Positions 1 through 5,717 of a DNA stretch of 9,292 nt are shown here, piece after piece; position 1 is the first letter of the stretch, and each line of letters begins with the position of its first letter. Source of the DNA: Verrucomicrobiaceae bacterium (lineage in GTDB: Bacteria > Verrucomicrobiota > Verrucomicrobiia > Verrucomicrobiales > Verrucomicrobiaceae). The translations under genes were made by a program, and so were the position numbers. Under the pieces are notes generated by a model, which did no database searches, had not been told where the DNA came from, and was given only the letters and a program-made list of their open reading frames with translations. The DNA lies in NCBI GenBank assembly GCA_021151605.1, contig JAGKWZ010000221.1, positions 1-9,292 on the forward strand, read 5' to 3'.

Positions 1-591
1 GTCGAAGACAGCCTCTACAAAATGAATCCGAACCCCGCCGTGCTCGTCAGCGAGACCTGGCGGAAGATGTGGCTGCCCGGCTATGGCCCCAAACCTCGCA
101 CGGAGGCCGATTTGAAAGCCGCCGAGGCCAAAGAAGCCGCTGAACTCGCTGAACTCGCGAAACGCCAGCAAATCCCCGCCGAGCGTCAAAACGACTTCAT
201 CACGCACACAAAGAAGATCCTCGCCGAGTGGCATCGCGCATCCGAACTCGACTCTCCCGCGCCTCGCGGCCATCCCTTGCGCACGCTGGGCCAAAGCGAC
301 CGCGACTTCGTCGAAAACACCAACCTCCAAGCCTCCATCCCGCAGGCCCTCATGCTCATGAACAACGAGATCATGACCGACAAGGTCCTCCTCTCGCCCT
401 GGTCGCCGTTGATGCTCAACGTGGCCCAAGCCTCGACAACCGATCACCAACTCGATGCGGCCTACTTGGCCCTTTTGAGCCGCAAACCGTCCGCCGAAGA
501 AAAAGCCCTCTGGGCTGCCCGCAAACTCACCCGTGTGGAGGACATTTTGCACGCGCTGCTGAACACGAAGGCGTTTTTGTTCATCGAGTAG
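1..591 (+). CDS. DUF1553 (PSD1) domain protein, C-terminal part, 5' end outside window
   Basis: The reading frame is open from base 1 and stops at TAG 589-591, so about 196 C-terminal residues of a much larger protein are present. The ending is typical of the DUF1553/PSD1 family: an L-R-T-L-G-Q-S-D-R-D-F-V-E-N stretch, then Q-A-L-M-L-M-N-N-E, an A-Y-L-A-L-L-S-R-K-P-S helix region, and the closing D-I-L-H-A-L-L-N-T-K-A-F-L-F. An Ala/Glu/Lys-rich, probably helical insert precedes the conserved end. Full-length relatives in Verrucomicrobia and Planctomycetes are exported and usually carry a cytochrome c (PSCyt1) and a DUF1549 domain upstream, often near sulfatase or DUF1501 genes. Their exact function is unproven. 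Whether this copy has those upstream domains cannot be seen. It forms the left border of the accessory block. Confidence 0.85.
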   Translation, partial: VEDSLYKMNPNPAVLVSETWRKMWLPGYGPKPRTEADLKAAEAKEAAELAELAKRQQIPAERQNDFITHTKKILAEWHRASELDSPAPRGHPLRTLGQSDRDFVENTNLQASIPQALMLMNNEIMTDKVLLSPWSPLMLNVAQASTTDHQLDAAYLALLSRKPSAEEKALWAARKLTRVEDILHALLNTKAFLFIE

Positions 592-710
592 GGTGGTTCC
601 GCGCGCACTTGCATCGAGGCTGCTCATCCATCCGGCACCTCGCCGATCTGGATGACGGAGTTGATCGAGGTCGGACATCGAAAACTTAGCCGAAGGATTC
701 AGGACTCGGT

Positions 711-743
711 ATCTTGCGCTTGCATCTTCACTTAGCGCAAGGT
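711..743. repeat. Inverted repeat (possible hairpin) between DUF1553 and vapC ends
   Basis: CTTGCGCT at 713-720 pairs perfectly with AGCGCAAG at 734-741 around a 13-base loop. One G-T wobble and one A-T pair extend the stem outward. It lies between two convergent genes, where a bidirectional transcription stop would be expected. No T-run follows on either strand, so a classical intrinsic terminator is not supported. I see nothing else in 592-760. Confidence 0.4.
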
Positions 744-760
744 TTGCCTGTGACGATGCA

Positions 761-1174
761 TCAGGGAATTAAAAACGGATTCACCACCACCACGCCGTCG
801 TAGTCCTGGCCGTGGTTGAGGTCTTCGCTGAGGAGTTGCTGGCAGCGGGCGGCTTTGGCTGCAGCTAGTATGGCGGCGTCCCAATAGGAGGTTTGGAAGC
901 GCTCTTTCAATCTGAGTGCGGATTGGAGGACGGCGACGGTGTTGTCCTGGATGCGGAAGCGCTGCCACTTCTCGATGAGGCGGGTGGCGATGTCGTGGGG
1001 CAGGGCATCACGACGGCGGGCATGGGTGGCCTGGACGTAGAACTCCTGGAGCACCTGCACGGAGAGCGCGATGTCGGTGCTGGTAAGGATCTCTTGCGCA
1101 ATGGCGGTCTTCTCCGGCTGGGAGGGCTCCAGATCGAGCGAGTAAATGAGGATGTTCGTGTCAACGAAGCGCAT
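761..1174 (-). CDS. vapC: PIN-domain toxin, VapC family
   Basis: This 137-residue protein is a typical single PIN domain, the Mg2+-dependent RNase fold of VapC toxins, which act in the cytoplasm on tRNA, rRNA or mRNA. The acidic set is complete: Asp5 in the opening R-F-V-D-T-N-I-L-I-Y strand, Glu44 in V-L-Q-E-F-Y, Asp99 in Y-W-D-A-A-I, and Asp118 in the L-S-E-D-L-N-H-G-Q motif. It should therefore be catalytically intact. The start at 1172-1174 lies inside the end of the antitoxin gene, a 14-base overlap typical of translationally coupled toxin-antitoxin pairs. The RNA target cannot be read from sequence. Confidence 0.9.
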   Translation of the reverse strand: MRFVDTNILIYSLDLEPSQPEKTAIAQEILTSTDIALSVQVLQEFYVQATHARRRDALPHDIATRLIEKWQRFRIQDNTVAVLQSALRLKERFQTSYWDAAILAAAKAARCQQLLSEDLNHGQDYDGVVVVNPFLIP

Positions 1175-1424
1175 GACGGTCGTGGAGTTCGTCGCGGGTG
1201 AGGTTGTGCTCGGGCTTCAGTCCGAGACGACGAGTGCGGAGTTCGTCGCGAAGTTCCTGCTCCTCGCGGGCGAGCCGTTGGAACTCGGTCTCGGCAGCCT
1301 GGTCATGGGTGAGACGGATCAGGAAGGTCTTGAACAGGCCGGAGATGGACGTGGCGTGCTCGGCTGCCTTGATCCGGGCGGCTCGGTAAAGGTCGTCATC
1401 AATACTGATGGTGATGTTTTTCAT
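1161..1424 (-). CDS. vapB: Ribbon-helix-helix antitoxin partner of the PIN toxin (VapB-like)
   Basis: This 87-residue protein has an N-terminal ribbon-helix-helix DNA-binding fold at about residues 2-40: the strand K-N-I-T-I-S-I-D-D-D-L-Y-R-A-A-R, then a helix, the turn T-S-I-S-G-L and a second helix. A charged helical tail (residues 45-87, rich in Glu, Arg and Leu) would wrap around and inhibit the toxin. The antitoxin-first order and the 14-base overlap with the downstream PIN gene are standard for vapBC. Such antitoxins repress their own promoter, and a short direct repeat lies just upstream. There is no clear Shine-Dalgarno sequence before the ATG at 1422-1424. The family call is firm, but the exact RHH subfamily is not determined. 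Confidence 0.85.
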   Translation of the reverse strand: MKNITISIDDDLYRAARIKAAEHATSISGLFKTFLIRLTHDQAAETEFQRLAREEQELRDELRTRRLGLKPEHNLTRDELHDRHALR

Positions 1425-1439
1425 GGCTTGAGCACTTTC

Positions 1440-1454
1440 TCACAGTTTCACAGT
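1440..1454. promoter_or_regulatory. Candidate operator direct repeat upstream of vapB
   Basis: TCACAGT occurs at 1440-1446 and again at 1448-1454, an 8-base period, ending 16 bases before the vapB start codon. Short tandem half-sites at such spacing are common operators for ribbon-helix-helix antitoxins, which autoregulate. There is no independent support, and a 7-mer pair can arise by chance. Confidence 0.25.
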
Positions 1455-1525
1455 CCGAGCAAGCGGGGGGAAGGCTTTGTCCATGTGTCGTCGGTTCAGG
1501 GAATCAAGCCTGTAGCCATGATTCC

Positions 1526-1681
1526 ATGACTCCGAGACTCGCTCCCGAGCGGATCAAACACCAATCCTATAGCTTTTCCTCCGGCCGCATCTCACCTGAC
1601 GAGTATCGCGAGTTCCAGGCCTTCAAGCAGAAGCACAAGGACTGGCAGGAGCAGCTCAAGGTGAAGCTCCAGATAAGATGA
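1526..1681 (+). CDS. Possible small protein of 51 residues, unrecognised
   Basis: An ATG at 1526 opens a 51-codon frame ending TGA 1679-1681, immediately abutting the convergent ImmA-like gene. The second half, S-P-D-E-Y-R-E-F-Q-A-F-K-Q-K-H-K-D-W-Q-E-Q-L-K, looks like one charged amphipathic helix. Third codon positions are mostly G or C, as in the neighbouring genes, which mildly supports coding. Against it are the absence of a ribosome binding site and the very short length. It may be a real small protein, the remnant of a longer gene truncated when the island formed, or chance. No function is proposed. Confidence 0.35.
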   Translation: MTPRLAPERIKHQSYSFSSGRISPDEYREFQAFKQKHKDWQEQLKVKLQIR

Positions 1682-2527
1682 TCATGCGTAGAGGATGATC
1701 GCTACATCCGCCGTTTGCTTCGACTCAAATGTCGGTAGAGGGACCGCTTCCGTCCGCACTCGCTTCATGCCATCAACTATAAACCAATGCTCGAGTGGCG
1801 CACTGGCAGGCTGCTTTGTGGCGAACGCACGATTCGCGACCGACTTGGAATTGATCTTCATTCTCGGATGAATCTTGTGTGGGAAGCGCCGATTGGGAAC
1901 GGCATAAAGCACCGAAAGTGACACCACTGATTTACCCTCGGGCGGCTTGTATTGAGCGAACACTACACAAGCCGGATGATCTTGAAGATGCACTATTCTC
2001 TGCGCTGTAGCGTCGATGGAAGCTTTGTATCTTGAGGCGAGTTCCTGGACACGAGACGCCGTTACTCTTTCTTGTCCAAGATCAGGTCCAAACGTGTCGA
2101 TGGGAAAAAGGAACTCTGCGGCCCCGATGTGACAAAGGCTCTCAAACTCGTGGTGATCTTTTTCAGCTTGTGAGCGATTCCGCTCTCGCTTGTAGCAATC
2201 TGGAAACAAGGTGTGCGCCAGTTCATGGCAGATCGTAAAGCGAACTCGCTCCGCACACTGGCCGGGAGCGTATTGGATGAAGACTTTACCATCTAGCGGA
2301 AATATGCGTCCGTCGCCTTTGATGTCACATGGTGCCTCCTCGACTCTGATTCCTTCGAGGTCCGCTAAAGCCTCTGGGCAAAAGGGAGGCCCTGTCCACA
2401 GGTGCCGATGCTTTGAGACAATCGCTCGTGCCTTCCTCCGAATGACATCAGCCGGGGTCTCGCCGTCGAGCGCTTCGGTCATCAGTGCTCGAATAGATTC
2501 GTGGGTGTGAGATTCGTTGCTCGGCAT
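1682..2527 (-). CDS. ImmA/IrrE-family metallo-endopeptidase
   Basis: This 281-residue protein carries the zinc-protease signature of the ImmA/IrrE (COG2856) family. R-F-T-I-C-H-E-L-A-H places the HExxH at 101-105, and a downstream glutamate at about 138 in G-A-A-E-F-L-F-P supplies the third zinc ligand. The C-terminal half (about 150-281) holds a helical stretch and then β-rich sequence, longer than minimal ImmA. Known relatives cleave an XRE-type repressor (ImmA on ImmR in ICEBs1; IrrE on DdrO in Deinococcus) and so switch on mobile-element or damage-response genes. Here the XRE gene lies directly upstream on the same strand with a 35-base gap, so it is the obvious substrate. That link is inference. 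The ATG at 2525-2527 is the start chosen, and no strong Shine-Dalgarno sequence is seen. Confidence 0.85.
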   Translation of the reverse strand: MPSNESHTHESIRALMTEALDGETPADVIRRKARAIVSKHRHLWTGPPFCPEALADLEGIRVEEAPCDIKGDGRIFPLDGKVFIQYAPGQCAERVRFTICHELAHTLFPDCYKRERNRSQAEKDHHEFESLCHIGAAEFLFPIDTFGPDLGQERVTASRVQELASRYKASIDATAQRIVHLQDHPACVVFAQYKPPEGKSVVSLSVLYAVPNRRFPHKIHPRMKINSKSVANRAFATKQPASAPLEHWFIVDGMKRVRTEAVPLPTFESKQTADVAIILYA

Positions 2528-2562
2528 AGTTCGGGCGTCAGGCGAATGCGCTCTTCTGTCTC

Positions 2563-2982
2563 CTACCTTTTGAAACTCCTTTCAAGTGTCTGGTAGAGAT
2601 AAAGCCAATCATCCTCGGTCGATTTGGACTGACCCTTGCGGTTCTGAAGGACATAGAGCGCTTCGAGGAAATCTTCGTCCGGCTCCTTTCCTTCCTTTTT
2701 CAGTCTAGCTGCAAGCTTGGCGAGCCATTCGGGACGCTTAGCCGGCAATTGGCGTGCGCTTTTGACAACCTCGTTTCCGATCAAATCCCCCACTGTGACA
2801 TCCAAGGCCTTTGCGATTTTACGCAGGGTCTCCAACTCAGGATTCGAGGTGTCATTGTTCTCGATTCTGTGCAGGAGACTCTTGGATATGTCGCTCACTC
2901 TCGCGAGTTCGGAAAGGCTCATGCCTTTCTCAGTGCGGAGGGCGACGATGCGGGGGCCAATGTTCGTCATGTAGAACGACAT
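2563..2982 (-). CDS. XRE-family helix-turn-helix transcriptional regulator
   Basis: This is a 139-residue protein with an N-terminal HTH_3/XRE domain at about residues 8-66. The helix R-I-V-A-L-R-T-E-K-G leads into M-S-L-S-E-L-A-R-V-S-D-I-S-K-S-L-L-H-R-I-E-N as the HTH, then L-E-T-L-R-K-I-A-K-A-L-D-V-T-V-G-D-L. The C-terminal 70 residues are charged and helical, with no recognised domain, and would be where an ImmA-type protease could cut. The gene is first in a two-gene unit with the protease and is divergent from the ubiquitin-like operon, so it probably represses both directions from the shared spacer. A second in-frame ATG four codons in (2968-2970) is an alternative start. A weak AGAGGA lies 11 bases before the first ATG. 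Confidence 0.88.
   Translation of the reverse strand: MSFYMTNIGPRIVALRTEKGMSLSELARVSDISKSLLHRIENNDTSNPELETLRKIAKALDVTVGDLIGNEVVKSARQLPAKRPEWLAKLAARLKKEGKEPDEDFLEALYVLQNRKGQSKSTEDDWLYLYQTLERSFKR
2962..2977. promoter_or_regulatory. Imperfect palindrome over the XRE start codons, possible second operator
   Basis: GTTCGTCATGTAGAAC is a 16-base palindrome with 6 of 8 pairs matching. With the next G it includes the same TAGAACG heptamer found in the perfect inverted repeat about 60 bases away. It covers the alternative XRE start codon. It could be an autoregulatory operator, but since it lies in coding sequence part of the pattern may be imposed by the protein. Confidence 0.3.
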
Positions 2983-3020
2983 TCACACTTTGTTCCTCTG
3001 GAGGCAATATTTATCTTGAC

Positions 3021-3038
3021 CGTTCTACTGATAGAACG
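3021..3038. promoter_or_regulatory. Perfect inverted repeat, likely operator for the XRE regulator
   Basis: CGTTCTACTGATAGAACG has perfect 7-base arms (CGTTCTA / TAGAACG) around a 4-base centre, in the size range typical of XRE dimer operators. It sits in the 173-base divergent spacer between the XRE gene and the multiubiquitin gene. A TTGACC at 3016-3021 overlaps its left edge and could be a -35 element for the rightward operon, but I find no convincing -10 hexamer at the right spacing. The AT-rich patch AATATTTATC lies just to the left (3006-3015). Repressor identity is inferred from position only. Confidence 0.55.
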
Positions 3039-3155
3039 ATTGTGACGGCGGTAACAGATAAAGGAACGATGGCCCATTTCTTTGGAGTGCGGTCATCACT
3101 CCACGGCGAGCCGACCGCTTCGGCCTTCAAAGACAACAATAGCCATCACAATCGA

Positions 3156-3935
3156 ATGAATAATCCAACGCCAACAAACAAGTCAGGCTGCACCTCGGAC
3201 AATCCGAATGCGGGTCATCTTCAAGACATCGAACTCGCCACCAACAGCGAACAGCCTTCGCATCACTCCAATCATGGGAAAGTCTTCGAACTCTCCATCT
3301 CCGACGAGAACTTCGAGTTCCGCCGCTTCCGCACCTCGGATCGCAAGATCACCGGCGCGCAAGTTGCCGAACTGGCAGGGAAGCACCCCGTCACGGATTT
3401 CGTGATTTTGAAACACCTCAAGACTCACGAACTCGAAAGCCTGCGCCCGACGGAATTGGCCGATCTCGGCGAGGAGGGCATCGAGCGCTTCTTTGTGATC
3501 CAGAGTGGTGAAATTTACCGGTTCACCGTCGAAGGTTTGAGCATGGAATGGCCACGCGGCTCTATCCGCTGCTCCAACGTGAAGCTCCTGGCGGGCATTC
3601 CGGCGGATGAATGTCTGGTCCTCGACATGGGTGACTGCAAACGCGTCCTCGAAGACGACGAGATGATCGACCTCAAGTGTCCAGGTGTCGAAGAGCTGCG
3701 GATTCGTAAGGGTCCAAAGACTGTCACTGTGAAATACGGAGAGCAAGAGTTCACCCTCCAGCGCCGAGAATACACGACTGAGGAACTGATGAAGGAGTTT
3801 GGCGTGCCCGCTGGCTACCGCCTTGATCTCATCAGCAAGGACGGCGAGTTCCGCGAATTGAAGCCGGGCGAAAAGATCAAGGTCAAGGACTGCATGGAGT
3901 TCTCATCCCACGTCCCAACAGGTCAATCAGCATGA
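3156..3935 (+). CDS. Multiubiquitin-like protein, three tandem β-grasp domains
   Basis: This 259-residue protein resembles the bacterial multiubiquitin family. A polar Asn/Thr/Ser/His-rich N-terminus (1-41) looks disordered. Three β-grasp units follow: about 43-118 (starting V-F-E-L-S-I), 121-186 (starting Y-R-F-T-V-E) and 188-256 (starting K-T-V-T-V-K-Y-G). Each ends in a strand followed by glycine: Gly118, Gly186, Gly256. The tail after the last glycine is only Q-S-A, so trimming by a protease would expose a C-terminal glycine as in ubiquitin precursors; this is inference. The next three genes encode E2-like, JAMM and E1-like proteins, joined by ATGA overlaps, so this is the presumed modifier. 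The frame stays open further upstream. I chose ATG 3156 because earlier candidates give sequence unlike protein; ATG 3069 (29 residues longer, with AAGGA nearby) is the alternative. Confidence 0.82.
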   Translation: MNNPTPTNKSGCTSDNPNAGHLQDIELATNSEQPSHHSNHGKVFELSISDENFEFRRFRTSDRKITGAQVAELAGKHPVTDFVILKHLKTHELESLRPTELADLGEEGIERFFVIQSGEIYRFTVEGLSMEWPRGSIRCSNVKLLAGIPADECLVLDMGDCKRVLEDDEMIDLKCPGVEELRIRKGPKTVTVKYGEQEFTLQRREYTTEELMKEFGVPAGYRLDLISKDGEFRELKPGEKIKVKDCMEFSSHVPTGQSA

Positions 3936-4267
3936 ATACTGATGCAGACAAACTTGCCGCCCTGAAGTGCCATTGGCCTGAGGCGGAGCTGGTTCCTGCT
4001 GACGGACGGACGTATGTCCACCTACCGAACCTCAAGGTGACAGCAGGAGCCAGCCCCAAAACCGTAGCAGCGTTGCTTCGCCCTTGGGCGAACGGCGACG
4101 GCTACTCAACGAGACTGTTTTTCTCTGAGAAGTTCACCACCAAGGGCAACAACTGGAACGTGTTTACCATCGCTGGTCGAACCTGGCACGCCTGCTCATG
4201 GAACGGGGTTCCCGAAACGCTCCCCTGGCTCCAAATAACCGCCAGTCACCTCACACCACTCCTATGA
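3932..4267 (+). CDS. E2/UBC-like protein of the prokaryotic E2 family E type
   Basis: This 111-residue protein resembles short prokaryotic E2-fold proteins found next to multiubiquitin, JAMM and ThiF genes. The recognisable part is the C-terminal half: G-Y-S-T-R-L-F-F-S-E-K-F (57-68), N-N-W-N-V-F-T-I (73-80), then R-T-W-H-A-C-S-W-N-G-V-P (83-94) and a final helix ending A-S-H-L. There are only two cysteines, Cys13 and Cys88. Cys88 in W-H-A-C-S-W is the better candidate to carry the modifier as a thioester, with His86 two residues before. The classic eukaryotic H-P-N motif is absent. Its start overlaps the previous stop as ATGA (3932-3935), and its stop overlaps the next start the same way. 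Family assignment is from remembered motifs and gene context, so it is less firm than for its neighbours. Confidence 0.7.
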   Translation: MNTDADKLAALKCHWPEAELVPADGRTYVHLPNLKVTAGASPKTVAALLRPWANGDGYSTRLFFSEKFTTKGNNWNVFTIAGRTWHACSWNGVPETLPWLQITASHLTPLL

Positions 4268-4770
4268 AGGTCACATTGAAAATACAAGGAACGCTCTTGG
4301 ACTTCATGCGTGCCGATCTTGATCGACATCATGAATTCGCATACGAGCGTGTGGGTTTCATGCTGGCTGCTGCGACTCAGACGGCGTCAGGCCTCATGCT
4401 GTTGGTTCAAGACTATCACCCTGTAGCCGACGACGACTATGAGCAGAGCCAAACTGTGGGAGCCCAAATCGGCTCAGACGCGATGCGGAAGGCGATCCAG
4501 GCTGCTTACCGCCCTTCTCGAGCCTTGCTGCATGTTCATACCCATCATGGTCGTGGAACGCCGGGCTTCAGCGGTGTTGATCTCCGCAGCGCGGACGAGT
4601 TTGTGCCGAGCTTCTTCAATCCCATTCCGAAGATGCCGCATGGCTTGATCGTGCTAAGCGATGACTCGGCGGCAGGAAAATTATGGCTTGGCGCTAATGG
4701 ACAGCAGACTGCCATTTCGAAGTTCATTCGCGTTGGAGCACCCTACCGGAGGGCTTGGGCATCAAGATGA
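4264..4770 (+). CDS. JAMM/MPN (JAB/Mov34) metalloprotease, deubiquitinase-like
   Basis: This is a 168-residue protein with a JAMM zinc-peptidase motif: Glu28 in Y-E-R-V-G-F-M-L, His92 and His94 in L-L-H-V-H-T-H, and Ser103 and Asp106 in F-S-G-V-D. All catalytic and zinc-ligand positions are present. The gap from the second His to the Ser is eight residues, against seven in the usual HxH-x7-S-x2-D pattern. JAMM enzymes in ubiquitin-like operons cut after the modifier's C-terminal glycine, either maturing the precursor or removing it from targets. The extra three residues on the neighbouring multiubiquitin protein make maturation plausible. I chose ATG 4264 over the upstream in-frame ATG 4198 because it forms an ATGA overlap with the E2-like stop and removes 22 non-domain residues. 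Cytoplasmic; no signal peptide. Confidence 0.87.
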   Translation: MKVTLKIQGTLLDFMRADLDRHHEFAYERVGFMLAAATQTASGLMLLVQDYHPVADDDYEQSQTVGAQIGSDAMRKAIQAAYRPSRALLHVHTHHGRGTPGFSGVDLRSADEFVPSFFNPIPKMPHGLIVLSDDSAAGKLWLGANGQQTAISKFIRVGAPYRRAWASR

Positions 4771-5684
4771 GCCGTCTAGATCGACAAAGCTTTCTCGGAA
4801 GCGACAGTGAACAAACCTTGCAGGAACTCTGTGTGGGGATCGTGGGTCTCGGTGGCGGAGGATCGCATGTTGTCCAGCAGCTGGCACACATCGGCATCGG
4901 TCGATTTGTGCTCGTTGATCCAGACACCATCAGTCTTACCAATCTCAATCGTCTCGTCGGAGGAACGCTTGCTGATGTCGAAGCCGACCTGCCCAAGATC
5001 GAAATTGCTGAGCGCATCATCCGATCATTGAATCGAGATGCCGCCATCTCGAAGCATCAATGTCACTGGCAGGAAGCACTCGAAGCCCTCAAAAACTGCG
5101 ATGTCATCATCGGTGGGCTGGACAGCGTTCGTGCGAAGGATGAGCTGGATGCTTTCACACGTAGGTTCCTCATTCCCTACATCGACATGGGAATGGATGT
5201 TCATGAGACGAGCCCATCGAAGTATCTCGTGGCAGGACAAGTCGTCCTCACTGGTCCCGGTCAACCGTGCCTGCGCTGCTTGGGAGTGGTTACTGACGAT
5301 GCGCTGCTCCAAGAAGCGAAAAACTACGGTGCGGCCGGCGGCAAACCTCAAGTCGTGTGGCCAAATGGAGCCCTGGCATCGGGAGCCGTCGGCCTCTTGA
5401 TGCAACTCGTCACACCATGGCATGAGAATCCCATCGAATCGGCACTTCTAGAATATGATGGAAATCTACACACACTGGTGCACGGCCAGCGTCACAAGCG
5501 GATGTTGGGCAAGCCATGCAAACACCATTCTCAGAGTGAACTGGGAGATCCGTTTTTCGACGTTAGGCATCTGAGATCGTCAGACACAATCAGTCGGACG
5601 CCGCCCGCTGGAAATACAGACAAGGCAAGTAAACCAATCCGCACTCGGCGGTCGTGGTGGCCTCGCCTGCTGGAACTCCTTTAG
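4767..5684 (+). CDS. ThiF/E1-like ubiquitin-activating adenylyltransferase
   Basis: This 305-residue enzyme is of the ThiF/MoeB/E1 superfamily, which activates the C-terminus of a β-grasp protein with ATP. The glycine loop G-L-G-G-G-G-S is at 27-33, the acidic/ribose region V-D-P-D at 50-53, N-L-N-R at 59-62, Lys77, and G-G-L-D-S with Asp119, so the adenylation site is complete. Cys168/Cys171 (C-L-R-C) with Cys251 and His253/His254 could form a zinc site. At the crossover-loop position where ThiF and E1 carry the thioester cysteine, this protein reads V-V-W-P-N-G (196-201) with no cysteine. A basic, hydrophobic tail (about 270-305) follows the domain. ATG 4767 overlaps the JAMM stop as ATGA and matches the pattern of the other junctions; an upstream TTG at 4755 is rejected. 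It is the last gene of the operon, ending 33 bases from a convergent gene. Confidence 0.88.
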   Translation: MSRLDRQSFLGSDSEQTLQELCVGIVGLGGGGSHVVQQLAHIGIGRFVLVDPDTISLTNLNRLVGGTLADVEADLPKIEIAERIIRSLNRDAAISKHQCHWQEALEALKNCDVIIGGLDSVRAKDELDAFTRRFLIPYIDMGMDVHETSPSKYLVAGQVVLTGPGQPCLRCLGVVTDDALLQEAKNYGAAGGKPQVVWPNGALASGAVGLLMQLVTPWHENPIESALLEYDGNLHTLVHGQRHKRMLGKPCKHHSQSELGDPFFDVRHLRSSDTISRTPPAGNTDKASKPIRTRRSWWPRLLELL

Positions 5685-5717
5685 TCCGGTGAAGAAGCTG
5701 GTTTCCAAGGTGCCTCC

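Noticed and set aside
3016..3044. TTGACC with ATTGTG 17 bases on as a rightward promoter
   Set aside because: The -10 hexamer is too poor to call. TTGACC is only mentioned with the operator.
2811..3155. Extending the multiubiquitin gene upstream to 2811 or 3069
   Set aside because: The extension overlaps the XRE gene antisense and the operator region, and the translated sequence is unlike protein. ATG 3069 remains a weak alternative.
4198..4263. Earlier in-frame start for the JAMM protein
   Set aside because: It would overlap the E2-like gene by 70 bases and add 22 residues outside the domain. ATG 4264 fits the ATGA pattern.
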